A stretch of DNA of 64,000 nt from Himantopus leucocephalus (taxonomy: Eukaryota > Chordata > Aves > Charadriiformes > Recurvirostridae), in the NCBI GenBank assembly GCA_003993805.1, contig RSEF01000004.1, positions 21,020,229 through 21,084,228 of the forward strand, written 5' to 3'. How positions within the stretch are numbered: the stretch's first letter is position 1; each line of letters begins with the position of its first letter. The notes under the pieces were generated by a model that was given only the letters and a program-made list of their open reading frames with translations, did no database searches and was not told the origin of the DNA. The position numbers and the translations under genes are program-made. Shown in pieces: positions 37,730 through 49,500 of this stretch.

Positions 37730-38220
37730 CGGTTTCCACGGGGGAGCGCGGGCGCTAACACCTACGCTCAGCCGAGGATTCAAATTGCGCCTGATGGCAA
37801 TTTGAGACAAACTGGTCAAGCCCATGCAGATCCAGATAGAAATCAGGCGGGATTTCCACAGACCGCTGTATTTCTGAATGGCCGATTATGCTCCTCAGGT
37901 TCCTCTGCTCCCCGCGACTCAGCATTTCTCCCCTGTTGCAGTAATTCTGGCCGACAACGCTCACTACTACTTACCCTCTTTGGATAATCACACCCTTACA
38001 GTACCTCTCGCAGCCTAATGTTTTACAATGAAATCTGAGAAGGTCTGAATAATCCTAATAGCAGTTCGGCAGCGGCGCTCGCACAATTATTGTATAAAAG
38101 GTAAGTATGCTCCTACCAGCTCTCCATTTAAATTTATAGTGATTGGTTCCATACAGTAACATGGTAAATGAAAAAATCCCCCAGCCTTCATTTTAGAGGT
38201 TTATAGTAAATAAAAAAAAT
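37730..38220. promoter_or_regulatory. Possible conserved non-coding element with SOX-like palindrome
   Basis: Contains ACAAT-T-ATTGT at 38083-38093, an inverted pair of SOX-type half sites, directly followed by TATAAAAG and GTAAGTA (38101-38107). The last could be a splice donor, making this a weak exon-end candidate on the plus strand, but no convincing acceptor or long reading frame precedes it. Confidence 0.25.
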
Positions 38221-40855
38221 GCCGAGGGCTGTGTGTTGGCCCCCATTCTGTCAGCTCCCTGTGCAGGAAGGGGATTCAGGCTGCCTTTCCCAGGCACGCA
38301 TAAAATGCCGGGTGATATACGGCTCTGCTCCGCAAGGAGCGCGGCTGCGGTGAAAGCCGGAGGAACTCAGGCTGCTGGTCCTAAGGAAACCTTCTCCGCA
38401 AGCCCAGGCTGGAAGGGCCGAGGCAGAAATCACCCGTGCCCACCTGCAGTCTGCTTTCCCAGTGACACTCCAGCATCTTTTCAGGACTCGGTGATGCACC
38501 GTTTGCCAGGTACAAGGCAGCGGGGAGTTGAATCTCTGATTAATTCGGCACAGAGTGCCCTTACCGTACTGAACAAAGGCTGGCAACTGTCAGATGTGGT
38601 GAGTATCATCTGAATTATTTTTTCCACAAGGAGCACAGACCTTGAGAAGGTTTTTAAACTATCTCCAGAGATGAAAGGCCACTCTGTTGTTCTGAATTTA
38701 GACTGCAGGGAAGGCAGGTCTTCACTCGTGAGATTTTAATTTCAGTAGCTGCACGAGTAACTTTAGAAAATACACCTTGGGTCTGATCCTGACTCCTACT
38801 GAGGTCAAAAGCCAAGATCCTGTGCAAGTTAATGGGAAGAAAGGTGCGATTCTGCTGCACAAAGCCAAGCGCCTGGGGGATGCTCAGCCCTATCCTGCTG
38901 TGAAGTTCATCGCTTCTGGGTGAAAACACCAGGGTGCCTGCTCCTCCGTGCTCCTCCGAGCCGAAGCCACCCTGGCAGCCTGCAGGGCTCCTTCTGCCCC
39001 TCACTACAGCATCCCACACCACAGCCTCAGGGGGAAGAACAGCCCGTACAAGCCACGCTGTCCCCAATTCATTGCATATGTGGAAGGCTTTGGAAGTACT
39101 GATCAATGAGAAATGCCCATGGCTGCTCTCCCCAGACCAGCGCCGAGAAGGGTCCCGCAGCTGAGTCAATCAGCATAGGCACCAGAGAGGTCTACATTAC
39201 CTTTATGCTCCCTACATCACCTTTACATTGCCTGCATTGCCTTTACGCAGCCCAGACTTTCCTCCCTTGCCATGAGCCTGCCATCCCTGCTCCTGGTGAG
39301 GAAGGGAGGGCAGACCCTTCATCAAGCTGTTTCTCCAACGGCACTCAACACTCTTGCACTGTCATGGTGTCTTGACCAAGTGCACTTCCCAATGGGCTCT
39401 AACACCCAGACTGGCCGCGGCCGCTGGATGGGATGTCTCAGAAACTGCCCCTACATGGAGCCTGGCAACAGGACCTGCTTGGCAGAGACCCCGGCCCACG
39501 GGGGACCTCAGGAGCAGGTCAGCAGATGGTGGGATCAGCCAAGGGGAACTAGCTTGTTGTCATTAGGGAAGACGATTCTCTCTCCCTGTGCTGTTGCAGA
39601 GCGGAATGTGGGCCAACAAGGACTGGCTCAGCGACAAGGAGCCAGAGGTGAGTCAAAGAGTCCATCAGTACTGGCTGGGAGAGAGAAACAGCGTGTCTGA
39701 CCCCAGGAAGGTCAGTGTTTCCACTAGTTTAGCAACTGCAGTAGGTCCCAAACCCCTTGTTTTTGTCTGAAGGTGCTCCTCACCATGGCAGGTCAGGGGA
39801 GATGCTGGCCTCTCCTTCCTCCCTTCACCACATCTCTGAGATGGTTCAACCAAGAGGACTAAGAGCCATCGTCCACGTGGAGGCCACTCTCTCCAGAGCA
39901 GTGGGGTTACTGGAGCACTCCCCAGGCTCTGCTGCAGCCCTCCCATGGTGGCCGGCACAATGAGTACACACAACTGGATACCATTGCATTGGTGTGGGAT
40001 GAATCATTCCAGCCAAGAGCAGGCAACCTCACAAGGAGGAAAGAGTCTCCCCTGTTTTCCCCTCACATTCCTCCCCATCCGTTTCCTCCTTAAAATAAAT
40101 AAACAAACGAACGCGTTGCTGGCTGAGCCTCGACCCTGCACAGCCCATACTGCTCACAGGTCCCCACTGCTCCCTGGCGAAGCCCCCAGAGCTGTCAGAC
40201 GCAGCACAGCCTGACCTGTCTCCCTGACCCTGCTGCAGCCTTTCCCCTTGCACACCCACACAGGGATATTGCCTGCCCCCTAATTTGCTGGCATTTCACA
40301 GCAAGAAATGAATGCCAGTGTTTCTACGAAAGGGGAGAGAGTCACCAGCCGTGCAACACCCAGTGACAGATCCCAGCCCCTGGCGCGGCTGGCGTCTACC
40401 TGACAATCACTTCATTAATGCATTTTTTCAAGGCTCACGCCATTCTTAGAGAATTTCTCCCTTCCCTACAAGAGGGCACAAAGCAGAACTGGCCAGTTTG
40501 CATCTCTCAAGGTGTACTGGGGGGTCAGTGGTGAACCCGAGCGCAGGAAGGGGTCTGCAAAACTGCACTTGTCAATCCCTCAGTGGGAGAAGTTCCAGTG
40601 CCCCCTCCCCCTGCTGACAGGATCTCTAGCATCAGGGGCTTTACACTCCAGCGGCACGCTCCCAGTGTGCCTTGCACATCTGCTGAACTAAGGTAAAACT
40701 GGACACTGCAGAGCTGTGATTTATATCACCAGGGAAAGGCGCTGCTGCTGGAGAGGTCCCTCCCTGCTGCAGGAGGAACACGCGCTCACTTCTCTCTCTC
40801 CCCTCCCGCATCCCGCCCTTGCCATCACTGCACAGTTGCAGAGGGGAAGCCCGTT

Positions 40856-41290
40856 ATGAGACTGTCACCGCTCCTCCTCCTCCTCCTTTTGCACCGTCCA
40901 GAAATCCCAAGGCGTGTGGCTACTGTGCTACCCTGCAGAGGCACCGGGCAGGAGAAAGGCGCAGGCATCCCTGCGGCAGTCCCTGCCGCACGCTCCCCCC
41001 GACCTCAGTGCTTTGGAGCAGCACGGGCAGCTTTACCTTTCACAGGTGCTAACTGGACGCTCGAAGAGCCCCGCCAGAGCTGGCCAGCTAGCCTGGCTGC
41101 AAGAAGAGTCAACTCCGTGGAAGAAGGCAGAGGAATAAAAGGCCTTCCTTTCTCCGTTTGTCAGGCAACAGGTCACACATGCTTGCAGACAGATCCCAAA
41201 ACCAGTCTCTGCTCTCAGATTTCCTCTCTTCCTTTCCCTGACGCTTTCCTGACACATCTTCTTGTGCACTTTGCTCAGCTTTCGAAGTAA
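40856..41290 (+). CDS. Doubtful open frame with signal-peptide-like start
   Basis: A 144-codon frame opens MRLSPLLLLLLLHRPEIPRR, which looks like a short signal peptide, followed by Arg/Ala/Pro-rich then Ser/Leu-rich sequence without domains, cysteine pattern or repeats. The Leu run comes from a CTC repeat, which makes chance likely. There is no obvious promoter or polyadenylation signal. I do not recognise the product and consider it more likely non-coding. Confidence 0.1.
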   Translation: MRLSPLLLLLLLHRPEIPRRVATVLPCRGTGQEKGAGIPAAVPAARSPRPQCFGAARAALPFTGANWTLEEPRQSWPASLAARRVNSVEEGRGIKGLPFSVCQATGHTCLQTDPKTSLCSQISSLPFPDAFLTHLLVHFAQLSK

Positions 41291-42838
41291 CACTCCTCCC
41301 TGCTTGTTCTCCTTCCCACTCCTTGTCACTGGAGTCCTGCTGCTGTCATCACACTCCCATCAGACTTCTCCTTTCAACTGTGCGTTTCCACGCTGTCTCT
41401 CCCAACTGTCACATACGCTTCTGGTTCAAACATCTGTTCCTCCCCCTCCCAGGGAAGTTATTCCAAAACATGCTGCTTTCTGTCTGAATGGCAGGAAGGA
41501 TCGATTTGGTTGTACACGTGGTGCTACACAACCATCCGTGCTGCCGAGTGCAAGGCTCCCCTTCTGCGATTCGGTCACATCCGAATGTTCCCAGGGCTGC
41601 AGGCTCAGTCCCTCCTTGTTCTGACAGGATGAAGAGCGAGAAGCCTGTTTCTTGCATCCTACAGCCCGGTTGCTCAGGGCTAACAGCCTCTGTTCCGCTG
41701 GGAAGGAAAGGAGAGGGATACTCACTGCCGCACACAGAGGGAAGGTCCACACGATCATTTTCTGCGATGGGGTAAACGGATGCCCCTGCAAGAATGGCTC
41801 CACTCAGTGGTGGTACAGGGAGGCCACGCATTGCATGGTGGCTGACCATTTAGAAGAGCAACGTGACTACCCAGCGCCTAATAGCTAGTGTTGCCCAACG
41901 GTCTCAAAGGGCTTGCGCCGTTGGATGGCGAGGCTCAGGCCAGTGCTGGATCCAGAGGCAGGGGTTCACCCAGGCAGGATGCCCAGCAAGATGTCCTGCA
42001 TGGTCTATGAGCATCTCAGGGCGCAGAGGCAGCGCGTGTTCCCAGGCGCCCGCCGCCAGCCACAGCAGCCCCACTGCCTGCGTGCCCGGCTCCGCCAGCA
42101 GCCCCTGAACCGCCCAGCCTCACCGATGCCTCAGGGGGAAGAACAACTGGTCTTTGGCCTCCTCCTTGCTCTGTCCCCACGCACCGGCTGGAGGCAAGGC
42201 TGCCGTGCAGGAGCAGCGTGCCTCAGCGGCATTACTTTGTCTCCATGCTTGGACAGACAGAAACCCAAAATCTAGTTCTGCATAAAGCCTCAGGGTAGAA
42301 AATGACATTCCAGTCCTTGGGTCCTTCTGTCTTTCTCCAAAGCATGTGGTGTCACTGAGCAGAGAGAGCGACTGGAGCTGTGAGGGCTCTTTGGTCACAC
42401 TTCACCTAGCGATCCTCTGCTTCTAGGCAGAGGGAGGACTGCGACCCACCTTATACATCCACCACCACACCAGCAACAACTCCTTCGACACCTCACCTCA
42501 GCCATGCCCGCGGCCTGGGCACCAGTCACCAATGTTCTTGTTCACCAGGCACACCACGTGCAAGTGCCCGAGGCTGCTTCGCATCCCCGGCAAGCCTCTG
42601 AACAAATGGTGCAGCTGGTCACGAACCACTTGAGTTAACGCAGGTGAAGCGGTCAGTTCCTCTATTAGTGCAGTCACCGAGAGTTCCTCCTTTCATGGGG
42701 AAAATTGGTCTTTCATGGGCTTCAGGCACATCCCCAAACCAGGTGTCAGAACTTAGAGAAGAAGGTTCAGAGGGTTTTTGTTGCTGGTGGTAAGTTCTGC
42801 CCGTAGCTGCAACCCCAGTGAAGAAACTGAAATGTAGT

Positions 42839-42862
42839 TTCTATTCTATTCTATTCTATTCC
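42839..42862. repeat. (TTCTA)n pentanucleotide microsatellite
   Basis: About four to five perfect units of TTCTA. A short simple repeat and a possible polymorphic marker. Confidence 0.85.
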
Positions 42863-45800
42863 CTTTTCAGCTGCTTATAAGTTTCTCAAACAGATTCCTA
42901 TTCAGGGTGAAATGTTCAGTGCTTGGTCTCAGCTCAGAGATGATTTCTTTTATTTCCCCCTGCAGGAACTGTGAGCAAAATACTAAATGCAGTAGATTTG
43001 GAGTTTGGGGAGTGCGAGCAATCAGATATTTCCCCCTCGTTCCCTCTGATACCATATGTTCCAATTGGAAATTTTGCACTTGCATACTGGTAACTCGTAA
43101 ATGGTGGAGATGATAGACTTCAAATGTTCTCATTGAGAGGCAGAAAACAAACCCAGATTTAACAAAATAATTGGTTCAATACTGTTAAGATGAGTTTAAA
43201 GAATTCTGATAATGCTTTTCCCTTCCCCGGTGTCCCAGGAGGGACAAGTACACACGTTTTATTTTAATCTGTGTGCTATAATTTTAAGGATAGCTGACAC
43301 AAGGTGGTCTTTGTTAAGATGTATCTATTTGCTTTGAAATCCAAAGAAGTTCAGCACTTACAGGCTGCCAGAAATCACAGACCTATTACTCAAGGAACTT
43401 TTGAGCTCCGCTGTCAAAACCATCAGAAGTCTGTAAGCTGAAAAGCTCCCATTCAATGCATTTTTGTGCTCATTTGCAAACTCTGTGGTGGGATTGCTCG
43501 GAGCTTTATTTCCCTCAACCCCAAACTCACTTAAAACTAAAGGCAGAGAACCCCAGTGTTCTTGTAACGGCACGTTTGGAAACCCAGCCTTCCAGAAGCA
43601 ATGGCACCCTCGTCACCCTCAGCCACCATGTCGGCTAGATCACCTTTCATGTCACACACTTGGGGTTTTTCACTTCAAAGTCAGCCCTGCAAACCCCATG
43701 CAAGCGTTGGATAACCCGTTCATACCATACGTGTTGGTATAAATACAGAAGTTATACGACACAGTCAATGAACATTAAGCACAGGTACGTCCTGATAACA
43801 AGCGCTCAATCATTATCAAATCCATGTATGCACGTGGATGGTTATAGACATTCTCTTTTCCAGGGGCAGGTTTACTAAGGGGATGTAGGGAGGCAATATG
43901 CCTCTGTTCCTTCTCCCATTACCACTGCGTGGCATGGATGTCCTTTTGCATGTGGCTGGGGAGTTACGGAACAGCTGCCCGGCCCATCTTGCTTCCCCCG
44001 CTCCATCCGGGGTCCTGTTTACGGACGAGAGAGTCACTACTGACAGCTCGCGTGTACTTAACAACTGGCGCAGCAGATCACGACCAAAACAGACCAGCAC
44101 GTCGTGGCATAATAAAACAGCATACAAAACCACCCTGTTTGGGCAAGAAAGTCTCGTGACCTGAAACTCACCAAACACAAGGGCTGGCAGACCGTCGAGG
44201 AAGCAAATGATGGCTCTCTTCCAATCCCGCTGACCAAAGTGACCCAACAGCCACCTGGAACACAGCAAGAGATGAAACCTCTTTGGCAAGCGGCTCCCAG
44301 CCTGTTCTCTGCCTCCACGGCATCTGGCACAAGCTAGTTTCACATCTAGAGCTCCTGAGCACTTTGATCTCTCAGATAGTTATGTACCTTAATGATTCAT
44401 GATTGTCACCCAAGTCCCACCTGCAAGGAAGGAAGCCTCCACGCCGGCCTGCTCACACTACGGGACAGCCGTGGGCTCGCTTCCCCCACCTCCTGGGAGC
44501 TACTTCGTTACACCAGTCTCACAGCGTGGTGGTTCTATTAAGTGCTATGGAATTAATCTTGATTTATGCCAGTGGGAGGGAGAGAATAATCAAGTCCTGT
44601 GTCCTCACCTTCTGAGCTACTGGTACTGCTCTAATCTTCTTCATACTTTGAAGTGCTTCATTCCGGTCAGGTCGGCAGAATTACTTTGCTTCTGCATCCT
44701 TAAGCTCTGGTCATTCTTTGCTGTAATTCCTTGCAGCAGCTTCTGGAAAGGTGTTTTTCTCCCTCCACTCCCCGCAATAAATGAGTTTGTCACTTGAAAT
44801 ATACTGCCAATGTGTTACATGTCCCACAGTGTTTGTGGTTATATCAGAAGTGTTTGTTTATAGCACCATAATTCAGCAATATCTTGATTACAGGAGAGAT
44901 GGTGTTGTAACTCACTGTGGCGAGAGAGAATATTATTTTTCTTTTCCTTTAATATAAAATGTTGATTTTCAGTCAATACACTGAAAGAAAAAAGTTCAGT
45001 TGTTGCCCTAGTAACCAGCTGCCTTGTAAACCGTAAGATGTTAGGAGCACAAGGTGTTAATTGTTCCAAGTGTTGCTTGTGGTCAGGGATAAAAGCTAGA
45101 ATGGGAGAGATCATGAGAAACATCTGGGAAGATAAAGTCAGCTGGTCTCTGCTTGGAGAAAGCCTAGACAACAGCAAGTAGAGAGACAAGGCGAGGAGAA
45201 GTAACACTGCCACTGGAGAAGTGGAATGAACTGAATCGTGGCTGAGTGTGAAAGCATCCCTGAGCGAAGCCTCGGAAAGCACAACGCGCTTCTGGGAGCC
45301 CGACAGGTTTTTCCCAGGAGCGCTCCGAGTTCAGCACCTCCACCACCAGACGCAGCAGCTTCTCCTGCCACTGCTCGTTCCCTCCTTCTGACCAGACCCA
45401 TCTCCGTTTCCCCTTCTGCTCCGTGTCCTGGGGTTTCCGTGTGCTGTGCTCCAGGACGCTCCTTCCCACGCGCTATTCAGCACGAGTTAAGGAGGGCTGT
45501 CCCGCAGAAGGTGCCACCATCCCTCTGCAGAGCATTTCCTCCAGCCGGGCAGGCCAGGACAGAACACCCTCCCTGTCACATACCTACCTGTGTTGCAACA
45601 CAACTCCGTGGCCCTGCTGAGCAGCTCTTGCTTTCAGGCTCCTTGCGCCGTACAGCACGCAACATCTCCCCGGCTGCTCCCGCGGCGTGCTCGAGCCAGC
45701 CGCGCTGTCTGCTGAGAAGTGGGAGCAGTTGACTGCCCGGAGGGCGAGACTGAACTCCACAAAGCATCTGTGTTTCTGCCTCAACCTCCTACGAGACAGA

Positions 45801-46489
45801 GCCCCTCAACTCCGGCAGGCTGCTCGCCGGGACTGGGAAAGCAGCACCAGAAGGGCTCCTTCTGCAAGAGGCCTCCAAGGGAGAAAAACTGCATGAGGGC
45901 TCCTCTCCCATGTCTCTCCTCTCTCGAAGATGAGAGCAAGCTGGCGAGACAGCAGCCTCATGCTCTGCAGCATCTGCCACCTCTCCCTTCCCTCCTCCCC
46001 CTCCCGGCCCCGGCAAACTGGAGAGCAGACCTGAACACTGCTAGATCTGGAGGGAAGTTTTCTACTTTAGCCCTTTTTAGCCATTTACCCGCTCTGGGTG
46101 CTCACTGAACCTGCCGCTATCTGCATTCCCTTAGGAAACAGAGGCAAGGAGCAGGGAAAAAGCAGCGTGTTTATAAGGTAAGCCCCTCCCAGGGGCAGGG
46201 CTATGCTGATGGGGGAGCCTCTGTCCCAGCACGGTCCATGGATTGCATAGACAGATAGTAACATATGGAGAGGAGGGTTTACGTTCAGCCGGCTGCTGCT
46301 GTCCCCGGCGTGCGTGGCCGGAGCGTTTCGTGCCACGCGTTAGCCACAGGCACCCAAGGACAGAGGAGCAAGGCCAAGCTCCGGCTTTGACCCAGAGAAG
46401 AAAAGGGTGGGACAGCAGGATTGGTGCCCCCTTGGACTCCAGTTTCCACGTCTATATTCCTGATGTCTCATTAACTTCTGGGGGCAGTT

Positions 46490-46517
46490 CCCCCCCCCCC
46501 CCCCTTNCCCCCCCCCC
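46490..46517. repeat. Poly-C tract with internal N
   Basis: A run of C interrupted by TT and N at 46505-46507, in otherwise ordinary intergenic DNA. Probably a homopolymer at which sequencing or gap filling failed. Confidence 0.8.
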
Positions 46518-49500
46518 ATTGTTTTTATTTACTAACTCTTGGTGTTTATACTTGGTAATAAAGCGATATATTGCAGTGAGCCACACCACAAAGCCCTGTA
46601 TGCGATCTAATGACTCTTGGTCACACTGATGATGAAGACTACATCTAGCTGCACAGCCTTCATATAAAATTAGCAGTTTATTTTCTTTCTCTTGCCCCCC
46701 CCGGCACAGTTGCCTGTGATAACGCCGCCATCTCCATCTCAGCACAGCCTAACGTAGACCTCTGCCACTGACCGGGGCTGGGATTTCTGCCATGCATCCT
46801 TTACGCTAAGAAAACACAGTCTGAGCGAATAAAGCTGAGAAACCGTGAATTTTTCCAAGTGGAGAGTGCCTGGGCAGCACTTCACATAGCAGAGCTGCAT
46901 TTAAACTAGGGTCTGTGGGTAAGACTGAAAAATAAAGATGAATGAGTTCGGTTGGGTAATTAGATAATAAAATTGAAGGCTCTGGAGTTTAGCCCAGGAA
47001 TATAATCCAGTACATGTGGCTGGCTAACCTGCTCCCTCTCCTACTGCTAGCAGCACCATCTTAACCTAGCAAGGAGATCTGCCCTTCACCCGGAGTCCAA
47101 AGACAGAAGCGGTTTTGGGTCGCATAGCCCATGTACCAGCACAGGATCGGCGGCACAGGATCAGTCCTGCCCTCTGGCAGTCTCCCAGCAGCTGGTTTTG
47201 TCCCCCCCCATGCGAGGCAGGGCTGCAGAGAGGTGCTGCAGGACTGGCGGTGGCCTTGCCTGTACCCATAACTCCTCACAGGTGAACAAACGCCATCCCA
47301 GGGAGGGTTTGCAGGGGGCTCCGTGTTTGGGAGGAGCACAGCGCAGGTGTTTAGGGGCCGGCAACCTGGCCGATAGCTTGGGGACTTCACACGGCTCGTC
47401 CGGGCACAGTGGAAGCCATCCCATGGGTGGGTGCGAGGGACACCTCTGCTCAGGACCCACCAGGGCAAAGCTGGCTCAGGCTCAGACATAAGTTTGGACA
47501 GAGCCGGAGCTAACTCTCACGCATACCCCACCGTGCCAGTAAACGCTAATGTGGCTATGTGGAGGGTGGTGTCTAAGGGTGGAAAGGGCAGCACAGCCCA
47601 CCTGAAAGGAAAACTGAGGTTGGTTTTGCTTTCTGGAGCGACCGCTTTCCTGCACTCAGCTTTCAAATTGCTGCGGAACTGAAAAGCAAAGCAGAGGCAA
47701 GTTCTCTTTGACTTGAGAAATCCTTCAAAAATAAAGCAAACCCATTTTGAAAGGCAGACTTTGTCAGCTGCCCTATTTTTAGGATTGACTCCTACAGGTC
47801 CTTCCTTCAATGATAGCAGTTTTGCCTGAGCAATGGCTAGGGACTGCAGGATTTAGGCTTTTAATAAAGCAATTGTGTAATTAAAAATAAATGGGTCTCT
47901 AGTGTCACTATTTAAAAAAAAGAAAACTTAGATCAAATAAGGAATTTCTTTCTTTTTGGTTTAGTCTGCTCGGATCATGCAGAGCTTTAATGACGCAGTC
48001 ACAAATGTTGTATTTAAAAGGCCTCTTAGTTGCTGAGAGGAGCCCCAGGAGAGGGCTATTAACTGGCCAAATTAGGCTATTTATTTTTGTGAGTTTTGCA
48101 AGTTTGAAAAAGAGAGGCACATTTTCACTTAGGAGAGTGATATTTCAAATAGGTCACAGGAAACTCTGGCAGGCGGGGAGCAAAGCAGAGCGTCAGTAGG
48201 AAAACATTAACCAGAGACATTTTGCAAGTGCAAGTCGACATTTGGGTTCCTAATGGCTTCTGAAGTCCATTCAAAAATCTTTCAGTGGATGTAAAACAGG
48301 GGCAAGGCATGGCAGCTGTGCAGGAGCCCCGGCCTAATCCTGAAAGCCCTTAAAACGGCAGAGCCGTGCCCGCGGGTGCTGCTGCGGGAGAACCCGGTGC
48401 TGTCAGCACAGCCGACGAGCTCGGCAGTAAGTGTTTGAAGGAGACGGACTCTGCCTGTTGGTTAGGAGATAGCTGGGGCTTGCACAGATGGCCGGCCAGT
48501 CCTGAAATGTCACTGCACCTTGCCCTCCTCCAGCTTTGATTTTGATTCTTCAGACAGAAGAGTCATTTTCCCCTCACATAATCACAGCCCAGAGCAAATC
48601 AGGAGCGACGTCACTAAAGCCCGCAAAGCAAGCTGTGTGCACACCCTAAGAATCAGTCCCGGTGCTTTTTACACACGTGAGCCTGGTTGGAAAAGGTCCC
48701 TCCAAACCACCTCAACGGGGATGGCGTGTGCTCGCCAACAGCACATCACCTCCTCCCTTCCATATTCCCAAACAGAATCAATTAACTTAAAGCCCACTCA
48801 GGAATGATTCATGTGAAGTTACTCTGAAGGACTGGCCGATCTCCCGGTGACTTCAGCAGCTCAGGATGAAGCTACTCGGGAGCTGACAAAGCCTCTGGGG
48901 CCACATTGGGCTGCCGCTGGGTCCTGTCCCTGCTCCAGCAGGGCTGGGGCCCTTTGAGCTGCCCACACACAAGTGACAAGAGCACCGCTGCATCTACACC
49001 TGATGGAGAGGCTTTGCAGGATCAGGATCAGGATGAGAAAATATATGATATAATAAGACAATAAAAAGCGGTGTTCCTAGAGAGTGATGTCTAATGGGTT
49101 CCTCTTGATGGATTGTAAATCCACCAGTCATACAAGTCATAAAACGAAACCAAAGTTAAAGGAAAAGTAACCACACACCTATTAGAGCAAGCTTTCTCTT
49201 CCTCGAGTTTTTTCCTATATAAACCAGTTAATTGAGGACTCAGAGGACTGGTATGTCCGAGGCTGTGACTGTCACATCAGTGCTTTGGTCAGTGAATAAC
49301 AAATCTTTACCAAAACAGCTTTCCGTGGCTGTGGCAGGCCAGGCTGTCCGTACCGCGTTCTCCTCCTTCAGTTGGGTAACCATGAGGAGTTGCAGGCGCT
49401 TTGCGCCCAGCAGTTCCACAGGACTGCAGGTTTTTACGGCGCAGGCAAACCAGGATCGGAATGAGGGAGCTGGCACTGGGGTGAAGGGAGCTGGAAGGGA

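Larger units (their letters stand above)
35401..45130. other. Intergenic region, no confirmed gene
   Basis: Unique sequence with AT-rich conserved-looking blocks at about 35800-36300, 36600-36990 and 38030-38220. A secreted-protein-like frame at 40856-41290 is described separately. No exon of a neighbouring gene was recognised. Confidence 0.5.
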
